A stretch of 64,000 bases of DNA from Veillonella sp. GTDB lineage: Bacteria; Bacillota; Negativicutes; Veillonellales; Veillonellaceae. The stretch lies in NCBI RefSeq assembly GCF_041333735.1, contig NZ_JBGKFB010000001.1:1171001-1235000 (forward strand), in the 5' to 3' direction. A model generated the notes under the pieces. It was given only the letters and a program-made list of their open reading frames with translations. It made no database searches and was not told the origin of the DNA. The position numbers and the translations under genes are program-made. How positions within the stretch are numbered: position 1 is the stretch's first letter; each line of letters opens with the position of its first letter. Shown one piece after another: positions 27,087 to 35,979 of the stretch.

Positions 27087-27626
27087 ATGTCTCGTTTATT
27101 TGAACAATATAACTCTGAAATTAAAAAGAGTATGCAAGAAAAATTCCAATACGGCAACGTTATGGAAATCCCTAAATTGGAAAAAATCGTTATCAACATC
27201 GGCGTTGGTGATGCAGTAGGCAATGCAAAAGCATTGGAAGCAGCAGTTAATGATTTGACTATCATTGCTGGTCAAAAACCTGTAATCACAAAAGCTAAAA
27301 AATCCATTGCGAACTTCAAAGTTCGTGAAGGCATGGCGTTGGGTACAAAAGTTACTCTTCGTGGCGAACGCATGTATGAATTCCTCGATAAATTGATCAA
27401 TGCGGCATTACCTCGTGTACGTGACTTCCGCGGTATCAGCGCAACAGCATTTGATGGCCGTGGTAACTACGCTTTGGGTCTTAAAGAACAGCTCATCTTC
27501 CCTGAGATCGAATATGATCAAGTAGAACGTGTTACTGGTATGGATATCATCGTAGTAACAACTGCTAAAACAGATGAAGAAGCTCGTGAATTGTTGACTC
27601 AATTCGGTATGCCTTTTGAAAAATAA
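27087..27626 (+). CDS. rplE: 50S ribosomal protein L5
   Basis: L5 has 179 residues. It contains KIVINIGVGDAVGNAKALE, GQKPVITKAKKSIANFKVRE and GRGNYALGLKEQLIFPEI, all hallmark segments. It binds 5S rRNA and forms a bridge to S13. Its length is normal for bacteria. Confidence 0.98.
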   Translation: MSRLFEQYNSEIKKSMQEKFQYGNVMEIPKLEKIVINIGVGDAVGNAKALEAAVNDLTIIAGQKPVITKAKKSIANFKVREGMALGTKVTLRGERMYEFLDKLINAALPRVRDFRGISATAFDGRGNYALGLKEQLIFPEIEYDQVERVTGMDIIVVTTAKTDEEARELLTQFGMPFEK

Positions 27627-27642
27627 TAGGAGGAACATATAG

Positions 27643-27912
27643 ATGGCTAAAAAATCTATGATTGAACGCGAAAAGAAACGCGCTAAAATCGTTGAAAAAT
27701 ATGCAGCTAAACGTGCAGCGTTAAAAGCAGCAGGTGATTATGAAGGCTTGTCCAAATTACCAGCAAACGCATCCCCAACACGCTTACACAACCGTTGCAA
27801 CTTAACTGGTCGTCCTCACGGCTATATGCGCAAATTCGGTATCAGCCGTATTGCGTTCCGTGAATTGGCGTACAAAGGACAAATTCCTGGTGTTAAAAAA
27901 GCCAGCTGGTAA
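27643..27912 (+). CDS. rpsN: 30S ribosomal protein S14, long zinc-free form
   Basis: S14 has 89 residues and begins MAKKSMIEREKKRAKIVEKY. It contains RLHNRCNLTGRPHGYMRKFG with a single cysteine, so it lacks the two CxxC pairs of the short zinc form. From memory, many Gram-positive bacteria carry the short zinc form at this locus (spc operon), so the long form is worth noting. It helps assemble the 30S head. Confidence 0.96.
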   Translation: MAKKSMIEREKKRAKIVEKYAAKRAALKAAGDYEGLSKLPANASPTRLHNRCNLTGRPHGYMRKFGISRIAFRELAYKGQIPGVKKASW

Positions 27913-27939
27913 TATTAGACGAGAGGAGGTTTTTAGATT

Positions 27940-28326
27940 ATGGTAATGACCGATCCTATCGCGGATATGCTTACGCGCATCCGTAATGCAAATGCTGCAC
28001 TTCATGAAACGGTAAACATTCCTGCATCTAGAATGAAAGCAGCTGTTCTTGACATCCTTTTACAAGAAGGTTTCGTAAAGAACGTAGAAAAAGAAGAAAA
28101 CACTTTAAAAGTAACTTTGAAATATGGTTCCAATAACGAAAAAGTTATTACAGGAATTAAACGTATTTCCAAACCTGGTTTACGTGTTTACGCGAAAAAG
28201 GAAGAACTTCCTCGTGTACTTGGTGGTTTGGGTATCGCAGTTATTTCTACATCCAAAGGCGTTATGAGCGACAAACAAGCTCGTAAAGAAGGTCTTGGTG
28301 GCGAAGTAATCGCATACGTTTGGTAA
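27940..28326 (+). CDS. rpsH: 30S ribosomal protein S8
   Basis: S8 has 128 residues and begins MVMTDPIADMLTRIRNAN. ATG 27940 is kept over ATG 27946, because AGGAGGT ends 9 bases before it and the MVMTDP start is common in this family. It ends in the usual GGEVIAYVW. In E. coli S8 represses the spc operon. Confidence 0.97.
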   Translation: MVMTDPIADMLTRIRNANAALHETVNIPASRMKAAVLDILLQEGFVKNVEKEENTLKVTLKYGSNNEKVITGIKRISKPGLRVYAKKEELPRVLGGLGIAVISTSKGVMSDKQARKEGLGGEVIAYVW

Positions 28327-28350
28327 TAGTAGCAATAGGAGGTAGAAATA

Positions 28351-28896
28351 ATGTCACGTATCGGTAGAATGCCTATCGAGATCCCTGCAGGCGTTACTGT
28401 TACATATGATAACCATCATATGAACGTAAAAGGTCCTAAAGGTGAATTATCTCGCGATTTGCATCCAGATATGAATATCACTGTTGAAGGTAACACAATT
28501 ACAGTAGCTCGTCCTTCCGACAATAAAGCTCATCGTTCCCTTCACGGTTTGACTCGCGCTCTTGTTGCTAATATGGTAACAGGCGTATCTGAAGGATTCA
28601 CAAAAACTCTTGAAATCAACGGTGTTGGTTACAGAGCGGCTAAACAAGGCAATAAATTAGTTCTTACACTTGGCTTCTCTCATCCAGTAGAAATGGAAGC
28701 TCCAGCTGGTATTACAATTGAAGTTCCAGCTCCTAACAAAATCGTTGTTTCTGGTGCAGACAAAGAAGTTGTAGGCGCAGTAGCAGCTGATATCCGTAAA
28801 TGGAGAAAACCTGAACCTTACAAAGGTAAAGGTATCCGCTATGAAGGCGAAGTTGTTCGTCGCAAAGCTGGTAAAGCTGGTGCAAAAGGTAAATAG
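28351..28896 (+). CDS. rplF: 50S ribosomal protein L6
   Basis: L6 has 181 residues. The family segment GPKGELSRDLHPDM is near the start, and EPYKGKGIRYEGEVVRRKAGK is near the end, slightly altered between species. It binds near the sarcin-ricin loop and supports factor binding. AGGAGG lies 7 bases before the ATG. Confidence 0.97.
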   Translation: MSRIGRMPIEIPAGVTVTYDNHHMNVKGPKGELSRDLHPDMNITVEGNTITVARPSDNKAHRSLHGLTRALVANMVTGVSEGFTKTLEINGVGYRAAKQGNKLVLTLGFSHPVEMEAPAGITIEVPAPNKIVVSGADKEVVGAVAADIRKWRKPEPYKGKGIRYEGEVVRRKAGKAGAKGK

Positions 28897-28931
28897 TAAT
28901 ATCATCTATATGAATGAAAGGAGTGAATATC

Positions 28932-29294
28932 TTGCCTCGTAAATCTAGTAGAAATATCGCTCGAGCAAAACGTCATCTTCGTATTCGCCGTCACATCTCT
29001 GGTACGGCAACTTGCCCACGTTTGAACGTTTACCGTTCTTTGAGCAACATTTACGCACAAGTAATCGATGACGTAGCAGGTACAACTTTGGTTGCTGCTA
29101 GCTCTTTAGATAAAGATTTGAACTTATCCTATGGTGGTAACGTAGCTGCTGCTAAAGCTGTTGGTGAAGCAGTTGCTAAAAAAGCTATCGCTAAAGGCAT
29201 TGACACTGTAGTGTTTGACCGTGGTGGTTACATTTACCACGGCCGCGTAGCAGCCCTTGCAGAAGGTGCTCGTGAAGCAGGCTTAAAATTCTAA
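28932..29294 (+). CDS. rplR: 50S ribosomal protein L18 (TTG start)
   Basis: L18 has 120 residues. The start is TTG 28932 (MPRKSSRNIARAKRHLRIRR): AAAGGAG at 28917-28923 has an 8-base spacer to it, while the nearest upstream ATG codons (28910, 28914) touch or precede that ribosome-binding site. The length of 120 also matches the family. The protein shows RPRLNVYRSLSNIYAQVIDD and binds 5S rRNA. Confidence 0.93.
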   Translation: MPRKSSRNIARAKRHLRIRRHISGTATCPRLNVYRSLSNIYAQVIDDVAGTTLVAASSLDKDLNLSYGGNVAAAKAVGEAVAKKAIAKGIDTVVFDRGGYIYHGRVAALAEGAREAGLKF

Positions 29295-29312
29295 GAAGGA
29301 GGAACTATAGAC

Positions 29313-29816
29313 ATGGCGAGAATTGACTACACCAGTCTTGATCTTAAAGAAAGAGTAGTATTCATCAACCGCGTAGCCAAAGTAGTTAAAGGCGGTCGTC
29401 GTTTTTCCTTCAGCGCTCTTGTAGTTGTTGGTGATGGCAACGGTTATGTAGGCGTTGGCTTAGGTAAAGCAGCGGAAGTACCAGAAGCAATTCGCAAAGG
29501 TATCGATGATGCTAAGAAAAATATTGTAAACGTAGCAATTAAAAATGGTACAATCCCTCACAGCGTAACAGGCGTATTCGGCGCAGGCCGCGTATTCTTG
29601 AAACCAGCTGCTGAAGGTACTGGCGTTATCGCTGGTGGCCCTGTTCGTGCCGTATTGGAATTAGTAGGTGTTCGTAACATCTTGACTAAATCTTTGGGCT
29701 CTTCTAACCCTAACAATATGGTTCGCGCTACAATCGAAGGTTTGAAAGATTTGAAACGCGCTAGCGAAGTTGCTGAACTTCGTGGTAAAACCGTTGAAGA
29801 AATTTATAACGCGTAA
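29313..29816 (+). CDS. rpsE: 30S ribosomal protein S5
   Basis: S5 has 167 residues. It shows the loop VKGGRRFSFSALVVVGDGNG, where spectinomycin resistance mutations fall (it looks wild type), and GKAAEVPEAIRKGIDDAKK. It supports decoding fidelity and mRNA entry. rpmD follows after 14 bases. Confidence 0.98.
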   Translation: MARIDYTSLDLKERVVFINRVAKVVKGGRRFSFSALVVVGDGNGYVGVGLGKAAEVPEAIRKGIDDAKKNIVNVAIKNGTIPHSVTGVFGAGRVFLKPAAEGTGVIAGGPVRAVLELVGVRNILTKSLGSSNPNNMVRATIEGLKDLKRASEVAELRGKTVEEIYNA

Positions 29817-29830
29817 TAAGGAGACAAGAA

Positions 29831-30010
29831 ATGGCACAAGTTAAAGTAACATTAACAAGAAGCTTAATCGGTCGTCCTGAAGATCAACGCGCGACAGTTA
29901 AAGCTTTGGGCTTGAAAAAAACTAATTCTCAAGTTGTAAAAGAAGTAACACCTCAAATCGAAGGTATGCTTCACAAAGTTAGACATTTAGTAAAAGTTGA
30001 AGAAGTTTAA
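29831..30010 (+). CDS. rpmD: 50S ribosomal protein L30
   Basis: This 59-codon gene encodes MAQVKVTLTRSLIGRPEDQR and continues to VRHLVKVEEV. L30 is a small peripheral 50S protein, and this is its normal place between rpsE and rplO. AAGGAG precedes the ATG at 29819-29824. Confidence 0.96.
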   Translation: MAQVKVTLTRSLIGRPEDQRATVKALGLKKTNSQVVKEVTPQIEGMLHKVRHLVKVEEV

Positions 30011-30032
30011 TACTGATAAGGAGGTGCACTGA

Positions 30033-30476
30033 ATGAAACTTCATGAATTACAACCAGCTGCTGGTTCCAAAAAAGCTCGTACTCGTGTAGGCCGTGGTTT
30101 AGGTTCTGGCTTGGGTAAAACATCTGGTCGTGGTCAAAAAGGTCAAAACTCCCGTTCTGGCGGTGGCGTTCGCTCCGGTTTTGAAGGCGGCCAAATGCCT
30201 CTTTATCGTCGTTTACCAAAACGTGGTTTCAACAACGTTTTTGCTAAACAATATGCTGAAGTTAACGTAGAACAATTGAACCGTTTTGAAGACGGTGCAA
30301 CAGTTGATCCAGTAGCTCTTATTGAAGCTGGCATTTTGAAAAATGTACGCGATGGCATTCGTATTTTAGGTAACGGTACATTGGAAACTAAAAACTTAAC
30401 AGTTATCGCTAATGGCTTCACTAAATCTGCTGAAGAAAAAATTACAGCAGCAGGCGGAAAAGTAGAGGTGATCTAG
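30033..30476 (+). CDS. rplO: 50S ribosomal protein L15
   Basis: L15 has 147 residues with the Gly/Arg-rich N-terminal arm (RVGRGLGSGLGKTSGRGQKG) that threads into 23S rRNA, then GFEGGQMPLYRRLPKRGF. The last codons contain the ribosome-binding site of secY, which starts one base after the L15 stop. Confidence 0.98.
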   Translation: MKLHELQPAAGSKKARTRVGRGLGSGLGKTSGRGQKGQNSRSGGGVRSGFEGGQMPLYRRLPKRGFNNVFAKQYAEVNVEQLNRFEDGATVDPVALIEAGILKNVRDGIRILGNGTLETKNLTVIANGFTKSAEEKITAAGGKVEVI

Positions 30477-30477
30477 G

Positions 30478-31740
30478 GTGCTAGATAGCCTCTCGAACAT
30501 CTTTAAGATTACCGAATTACGTAATAAGATTCTTTACACATTAATGATGTTTGCCATCTTTAGAGCTGGTATCCACATTCCTGTTCCAGGCGTTGATGCG
30601 TCTGTTATCGAATCCTTGTTTACATCCGGTAACCTATTCGGTCTATTAGACTTGTTTGCTGGTGGTGCGCTTAGTAAGTTCTCTATCTTTGCAATGAGTA
30701 TTACACCTTACATCAATGCTTCCATCATCATGCAACTGCTTCAGTCTGTAGTTCCTCAGTTTGAAGCATGGAGTAAAGATGGTGAAGACGGGCGTAAGAA
30801 AATAGCGAAGGTAACTCGTTATGGCACCGTAGTCCTCGGCTTTGTACAAGCCGCAGGCATGGCATTTGCTCTTAGAGCAAACAACGCTTTGGTAAATAAT
30901 GATTTCCTTAGTGTATTCGTTGTGGCCATCATCCTAACAGCAGGCACATGCTTGTTGATGTGGATTGGTGAACAAATCACAGCATATGGTATAGGTAATG
31001 GTATTTCCTTGATCATCTTTGCTGGTATCGTAGCTCGATTACCAGATGGTTTAGAAACTATTTATCAATATATCCAAAACGGAACAATCAATATGTTCCA
31101 AGCATTCTTATTTGCTGTAATTGCTCTTGCGATGATTGCTGTCGTAGTTGCAGTTACACAAGGCCAACGTCGTATTCCGATTCAATATGCTAAACGCGTA
31201 GTAGGTCGTAAAATGTACGGTGGTCACTCTACATTCTTGCCGTTGAAAGTTAATCAGGCAGGTGTAATCCCAATTATCTTTGCGTCATCTGTGTTGATGT
31301 TCCCTGTGACAATTGCGCAATTTATTGACAATGAATATGTTCATAAAATTGCAGATCTCTTTACATGGGGTACGCCGTTACAAACGGCATTGTATGCATT
31401 ATTGATTTTTATCTTTACGTATTTCTATACTGCAATCTCTATCAACATTACAGATATGGCAGATAATATGAAAAAATACGGTGGTTTTATCCCAGGTATT
31501 CGTGCGGGTAAACCAACTGCTGATTATGTGGATAACGTGATGACCAAGATCACTTTGGCTGGCGCTGTATTCTTAGCTGTCGTTGCTATTATACCGAATT
31601 TCCTCGGTAGTATTACCGGCGTCCAAGGCGTATACTTTGGTGGTACGGCTCTCCTTATCGTTGTAGGTGTAGCACTTGATACAATGCAACAAATTGAGTC
31701 GCTCATGGTAACACGCCACTATAAAGGCTTTGTGAAATAG
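30478..31740 (+). CDS. secY: Protein translocase subunit SecY
   Basis: SecY has 420 residues and ten predicted membrane helices, and it starts with GTG 30478. It begins with FKITELRNKILYTLMMFAIF and has a plug region, and the cytosolic loop that contacts SecA/ribosome around VTQGQRRIPIQYAKRVVGRK. It forms the Sec channel with SecE (870 here) and SecG. The one-base gap to rplO means coupled translation. Confidence 0.98.
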   Translation: MLDSLSNIFKITELRNKILYTLMMFAIFRAGIHIPVPGVDASVIESLFTSGNLFGLLDLFAGGALSKFSIFAMSITPYINASIIMQLLQSVVPQFEAWSKDGEDGRKKIAKVTRYGTVVLGFVQAAGMAFALRANNALVNNDFLSVFVVAIILTAGTCLLMWIGEQITAYGIGNGISLIIFAGIVARLPDGLETIYQYIQNGTINMFQAFLFAVIALAMIAVVVAVTQGQRRIPIQYAKRVVGRKMYGGHSTFLPLKVNQAGVIPIIFASSVLMFPVTIAQFIDNEYVHKIADLFTWGTPLQTALYALLIFIFTYFYTAISINITDMADNMKKYGGFIPGIRAGKPTADYVDNVMTKITLAGAVFLAVVAIIPNFLGSITGVQGVYFGGTALLIVVGVALDTMQQIESLMVTRHYKGFVK

Positions 31741-31752
31741 GAGGGAAACAAT

Positions 31753-32316
31753 ATGTATATTCTATTAATGGGACCTCCTGGTGCTGGTAAAGGCACTCAG
31801 GCAGCTCGACTTATTGAAAAATACGGTATTCCCCAAATTTCAACAGGTGATATGTTCCGCGCTGCGATTAAGAACGAAACACCTCTTGGAGTTGAGGCTA
31901 AGAAATACATCGATGCTGGTCAATTGGTACCTGACAGTGTAACTGTTGGTATCGTACGTGATCGCTTGGTGAAAGATGACTGCAAATCTGGATTTATTCT
32001 TGATGGATTCCCAAGAACAACAGCGCAAGCTGTGTCCTTGGATGCAATCCTTAAAGAATTAGGAATTTCTTTGGACGCTGTACTTAACTTAAATGTTCCT
32101 TCCGAGGAATTAGTTAAACGTATTAGCGAACGAGCTGTTCTAGAAAATCGTGCTGATGATAACCCTGAAACAGTACAGAAACGTCTAGCTGTGTACGAAG
32201 AATCTACTAAACCTTTAATTGATTACTACCGCAACAGCGGCTTATATGAAGAAATTAATGGTTTACAAGATGTAGACGCAGTATTTGCTGACATCATTAA
32301 GGCTTTGGAGAAATAA
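31753..32316 (+). CDS. adk: Adenylate kinase, short-lid form
   Basis: This 187-residue enzyme has P-loop GPPGAGKGT (7-15), the NMP-binding segment with STGDMFRAA, and LDGFPRT (83-89). The LID is reduced to about 14 residues (124-137). From memory, most Firmicutes Adk proteins carry a roughly 40-residue LID, often with four zinc cysteines; neither is here. It interconverts ATP+AMP and 2 ADP. The position between secY and map is standard, with 12-base and 3-base gaps. Confidence 0.95.
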   Translation: MYILLMGPPGAGKGTQAARLIEKYGIPQISTGDMFRAAIKNETPLGVEAKKYIDAGQLVPDSVTVGIVRDRLVKDDCKSGFILDGFPRTTAQAVSLDAILKELGISLDAVLNLNVPSEELVKRISERAVLENRADDNPETVQKRLAVYEESTKPLIDYYRNSGLYEEINGLQDVDAVFADIIKALEK

Positions 32317-32319
32317 TCC

Positions 32320-33090
32320 ATGATTATTTTGAAATCGCCCCATGAAATTGAATGTATCCGCAAGGCAAGTAAGCTTACAGCAGACACGTTGTCCTTGTTA
32401 GTAGAAAAGGCTAAACCTGGCATCACGACGCTTGAGTTAGATACAATTGCCGAAGAATATATTCGCAGCCACGGTGGTATACCAAGTTGTAAAGGGTACT
32501 ATGGATTCCCTGCTACAATCTGTGCTTCTATCAATGATGAAGTTGTTCATGGTATTCCGAGCGCTAAGCGTAAGCTTAAAAACGGTGATGTCCTCAGTAT
32601 TGATCTTGTATCATCTATTGATGGATATCACGGCGATTCGGCTGTGACGATTCCTATCGGTCACGTCAAACCAGATGTGATGAAATTGTTAAAAGTTACA
32701 GAAGAAAGTCTGTTCAAGGGAATTGAACAAGTGAAAGTTGGCAACCGTATCGGTGCTATCGGTCACGCTGTTCAAACGTATTGTGAGAAACATGGTTACG
32801 GCGTCGTTCGCGACTTCGTAGGTCATGGTTTAGGCCGCGAAATGCATGAAGATCCGCAAATACCAAACTATGGTAGTCCTGATCAAGGACCTTTAATGAA
32901 ACCAGGTATGGTATTGTGTATTGAACCGATGATTACAATGGGTAGTTATCGTGTTCATGTATTAGGGGATGACTGGACAGCAGTTACCGTAGATGGTAAA
33001 CCTGCTGCTCATTTCGAACATACAGTGGTTGTTACAGAAAACGGCCCTGAAATATTAACCATGCGTGATGAACCGCGGTTAATTAAATAA
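32320..33090 (+). CDS. map: Type I methionine aminopeptidase
   Basis: The enzyme has 256 residues. Metal ligands appear in order as the Asp of SIDLVSSIDGYHGD (two Asp), the His of FVGHGLGREMHE, the Glu of LCIEPMITMG, and the Glu of FEHTVVVTENG. It removes N-terminal Met from new proteins. It starts three bases after the adk stop, and infA follows. Confidence 0.97.
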   Translation: MIILKSPHEIECIRKASKLTADTLSLLVEKAKPGITTLELDTIAEEYIRSHGGIPSCKGYYGFPATICASINDEVVHGIPSAKRKLKNGDVLSIDLVSSIDGYHGDSAVTIPIGHVKPDVMKLLKVTEESLFKGIEQVKVGNRIGAIGHAVQTYCEKHGYGVVRDFVGHGLGREMHEDPQIPNYGSPDQGPLMKPGMVLCIEPMITMGSYRVHVLGDDWTAVTVDGKPAAHFEHTVVVTENGPEILTMRDEPRLIK

Positions 33091-33113
33091 AACAGGTAAC
33101 CGGAGGAAAAGAT

Positions 33114-33332
33114 ATGTCAAAAGAAGACGTTATTGAGGTGGAAGGTACGGTAGTTGAGGCTTTACCGAATGCCATGTTCCAAGTTGAATTGGAAAATGGT
33201 CATATCGTATTGGCTCATGTGTCAGGTAAAATGCGTATGAATTTTATCCGTATTCTTCCTGGTGATAAAGTTACTATGGAACTGACACCGTATGACTTAA
33301 ATCGTGGTCGCATCACCTATCGCTTCAAATAA
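33114..33332 (+). CDS. infA: Translation initiation factor IF-1
   Basis: IF-1 has 72 residues, the standard length, and a single OB fold: VIEVEGTVVEALPNAMFQVE, then HVSGKMRMNFIRILPGDKV. It covers the 30S A site during initiation. It lies in the usual map-infA-rpmJ-rpsM order. Confidence 0.98.
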   Translation: MSKEDVIEVEGTVVEALPNAMFQVELENGHIVLAHVSGKMRMNFIRILPGDKVTMELTPYDLNRGRITYRFK

Positions 33333-33358
33333 GCATAGGGTCCACAAAGGAGGTACTA

Positions 33359-33472
33359 ATGAAGGTTCAACCATCAGTTAAAAAGATATGCGAAAAATGT
33401 AAAATCATTAAACGCAAAGGCCGTGTAATGGTTATTTGCGAAAATCCAAAACATAAACAAAAACAAGGATAA
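33359..33472 (+). CDS. rpmJ: 50S ribosomal protein L36
   Basis: This 37-codon gene encodes MKVQPSVKKICEKCKIIKRK and ends NPKHKQKQG. The zinc ligands C11, C14, C27 and H32 are present, so this is the zinc form. AAAGGAGGT lies just before the ATG at 33359. Confidence 0.96.
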   Translation: MKVQPSVKKICEKCKIIKRKGRVMVICENPKHKQKQG

Positions 33473-33495
33473 TCTGATAGGAGGTGGATGATTAG

Positions 33496-33864
33496 ATGGC
33501 ACGTATCGCCGGTGTAGATTTACCTCGTGATAAACGAGTGGAAATTGGTTTAACTTATATTTATGGTATTGGTCCAACTTTAGCATCTGAAATCATTGCT
33601 AAAACTGGCATCAATCCTGACACACGTGTTCGTGATCTTTCTGAAGATGAAGTAGCGAAAATCCGTGAATTGTTAGATGCTGATTACAAAGTTGAAGGTG
33701 ACCTTCGTCGTGAAGAAGCTCTTAACATTAAACGCTTAATTGAAATCAACTCCTATCGAGGCAAACGTCATCGTATGGGTTTACCACTTCGTGGTCAACG
33801 TACTAAAACGAATGCACGTACTCGCAAAGGTCCTAGAAAAGCAATTGCTGGTAAAAAGAAATAA
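33496..33864 (+). CDS. rpsM: 30S ribosomal protein S13
   Basis: S13 has 122 residues and begins MARIAGVDLPRDKRVEIGLT. It ends with GLPLRGQRTKTNARTRKGP, the basic tail that touches P-site tRNA. It forms bridges to L5 and 23S rRNA. Gaps to neighbours are about 20 bases. Confidence 0.98.
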   Translation: MARIAGVDLPRDKRVEIGLTYIYGIGPTLASEIIAKTGINPDTRVRDLSEDEVAKIRELLDADYKVEGDLRREEALNIKRLIEINSYRGKRHRMGLPLRGQRTKTNARTRKGPRKAIAGKKK

Positions 33865-33883
33865 GATAAAGGAGGGATAAAGC

Positions 33884-34273
33884 GTGGCTAAAAAAGTTGT
33901 TAGAACTAAAAGAAAAGAAAAGAAACATATTGAATCCGGTGCGGCTCATATTCGTTCTACATTCAATAACACTATCGTAACTTTGACAGATACAAACGGT
34001 AATGCGTTGTCTTGGGCTTCCGCTGGTGGCTTGGGCTTCCGTGGTTCTCGTAAATCCACTCCATTCGCTGCTCAAATGGCTGCTGAACAAGCTGCTAAAG
34101 CTGCAATGGAACATGGTCTTCGCACTGTTGAAGTATTCGTAAAAGGTCCTGGATCCGGCCGTGAAGCTGCAATCCGTGCTTTACAAGCTGCAGGTCTTGA
34201 AGTTACTTCCATTAAAGACGTAACTCCAATTCCTCACAATGGTTGTCGCCCTCCAAAACGCCGTCGTGTATAA
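33884..34273 (+). CDS. rpsK: 30S ribosomal protein S11
   Basis: S11 has 129 residues, starts with GTG 33884, and shows AHIRSTFNNTIVTLTDTNGN and the C-terminal NGCRPPKRRRV. It lies on the 30S platform near the mRNA exit. In many bacteria rpsD follows it; here rpoA comes next and rpsD is at 52567. Confidence 0.98.
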   Translation: MAKKVVRTKRKEKKHIESGAAHIRSTFNNTIVTLTDTNGNALSWASAGGLGFRGSRKSTPFAAQMAAEQAAKAAMEHGLRTVEVFVKGPGSGREAAIRALQAAGLEVTSIKDVTPIPHNGCRPPKRRRV

Positions 34274-34297
34274 TTAATAGCGGCCGATTTGATACGG

Positions 34298-34306
34298 TGC
34301 TATAAT
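34298..34306 (+). promoter_or_regulatory. Possible extended -10 promoter before rpoA
   Basis: TGCTATAAT at 34298-34306 lies in the 71-base gap between rpsK and rpoA. There is no matching -35 at 17 bases. It could give extra transcription of rpoA-rplQ on top of read-through from the ribosomal operon. Confidence 0.45.
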
Positions 34307-34344
34307 TAAACTATGAACGTGTGTTGTATAGGAGGATGTTCCTG

Positions 34345-35349
34345 ATGAGCGAAGAAAAGAAACTTAAAATCGAGAAGGTGGACATCGCCGAAGGCGGTCG
34401 CTATGGTAAGTTCGTATGTGAACCATTAGACCGTGGTTATGGTATCACTCTCGGTAATAGCTTACGCAGAATTTTGCTTTCATCCTTGGATGGGGCAGCT
34501 ATCACCTCTATCAAAATTGATGGAGTTCTTCATGAATTCTCTACTATTCCTGGTATTCGCGAAGACGTTACGGATATCATCCTTAACTTAAAGCAATTGT
34601 GCATCAAAGTTGAAGAAGATGTGCAACTACCATTGGAAGTTCACTTTGACTTCCAAAAGGATGGTGTATTGACAGCTGCTGACTTAGCTGAGCAATTCCC
34701 ACCAGAAGTGGAAGTATTGAATCCTGAACTAGTGATTGCGACTATGGATGAGACAGCTCATTTCGTAATGGACGTAGTGATTGAACGTGGCAAAGGTTAC
34801 GTTCCTTCTACGAAGAATAAAAAAGACACAGATGTAATCGGTTGTATTCCAATCGATTCCATCTTCTCTCCAATTCTTCGTGCCAAATACGAAGTGAGTG
34901 ATGTTCGTGTAGGCAATGAAATGGACTTTGACAAACTTACATTAGAAGTTTGGACTGATGGTTCCATTACTGCTGCTGATGCAGTGGCAAAATCTGCTGC
35001 CATTATGATTGGTTATTTAGGGAACTTCACTAAATTAGCGCACTCTGCAGATGTTGTAGATGTAAACACAGGTGAAGGCGGTATCGTTGTTGATCCAGTA
35101 GGTTCTGATAATGAAGAACCAGCTGTAGATGACGGCCCAGCAAAGATTTCCATCGATGAGTTGGAACTCTCTGTTCGTGCGTATAACTGCTTGAAACGTG
35201 CTGGCATTAATACAATTGCAGATTTGCTAGACAAAACCATTGATGACTTAGGAAAAGTTCGCAATTTAGGCAAAAAATCCATCGATGAAATTGAAGAAAA
35301 ACTCAACAATCATCCAGGTGGTTTTCAACTTAAACAAAAAGGCGAATAA
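34345..35349 (+). CDS. rpoA: DNA-directed RNA polymerase alpha subunit
   Basis: RpoA has 334 residues. ATG 34345 is chosen because AGGAGG (34330-34335) stands 9 bases before it; other in-frame starts overlap or precede that site. The N-terminal domain has GYGITLGNSLRRILLSSLDG for alpha dimerization. A charged linker follows, then the C-terminal domain ELELSVRAYNCLKRAGINTI, which binds UP elements and activators. rplQ follows after 12 bases. Confidence 0.97.
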   Translation: MSEEKKLKIEKVDIAEGGRYGKFVCEPLDRGYGITLGNSLRRILLSSLDGAAITSIKIDGVLHEFSTIPGIREDVTDIILNLKQLCIKVEEDVQLPLEVHFDFQKDGVLTAADLAEQFPPEVEVLNPELVIATMDETAHFVMDVVIERGKGYVPSTKNKKDTDVIGCIPIDSIFSPILRAKYEVSDVRVGNEMDFDKLTLEVWTDGSITAADAVAKSAAIMIGYLGNFTKLAHSADVVDVNTGEGGIVVDPVGSDNEEPAVDDGPAKISIDELELSVRAYNCLKRAGINTIADLLDKTIDDLGKVRNLGKKSIDEIEEKLNNHPGGFQLKQKGE

Positions 35350-35361
35350 GGAGGAAGACGA

Positions 35362-35697
35362 ATGTACAGAAAATTAGGCCGCGACAGCTCCGCTCGTAAA
35401 GCGTTGTTCCGTAGCATGTTAACATCTTTCTTCCAATATGAGCGTATTGAAACTACAGAAGCTAAAGCGAAAGAACTTCGCTCTTTAGCTGATCAAATGG
35501 TAACTTTGGCTAAACGTGGTGATCTTCATGCACGTCGCCAAGTTCTTGCATACCTCATGGATGAAAGCGTAGTAAAAAAATTGTTTGATACAATTGCTCC
35601 AAAATATGCAGACCGTCAAGGTGGTTACACTCGTGTAATCAAAACTGGTCTTCGCAAAGGTGACGCTGCACCTTTGGCTATTATCGAGTTAGTTTAA
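35362..35697 (+). CDS. rplQ: 50S ribosomal protein L17
   Basis: L17 has 111 residues and begins MYRKLGRDSSARKALFRSML. It lies near the tunnel exit. It is the last gene of the long ribosomal run that began at rpsJ, and a strong terminator follows. Confidence 0.97.
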   Translation: MYRKLGRDSSARKALFRSMLTSFFQYERIETTEAKAKELRSLADQMVTLAKRGDLHARRQVLAYLMDESVVKKLFDTIAPKYADRQGGYTRVIKTGLRKGDAAPLAIIELV

Positions 35698-35707
35698 TCA
35701 AACTCAT

Positions 35708-35743
35708 ACGGTGTTGTAACTTATGTTGCAGCACCGTTTTTTT
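35708..35743 (+). terminator. Terminator at the end of the S10-spc-alpha run
   Basis: A 13-bp stem with two G-U pairs (35708-35720 with 35725-35737), a TTAT loop, and seven T residues. The following gap to 35980 is AT-rich, and no well-spaced promoter was found in it. Confidence 0.88.
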
Positions 35744-35979
35744 ATTGTCAATTTTATGGTACAATCGATGAGTATAATATCGTAATATATTAGCAGTTAT
35801 CGTAAATATTAAATGTCTATTGTTAACCTTTTACAGAATACCTTAGATACTATTTCATTCTATGTGTATGAACAGGACATATTATATTGATGCTAGTAGG
35901 CTCAATATGGGAATGATTGATTTGTAAATGGTTCTACTTTTATAGAAACGAAATTGACTAGAAAGATATGAGGTTATCC

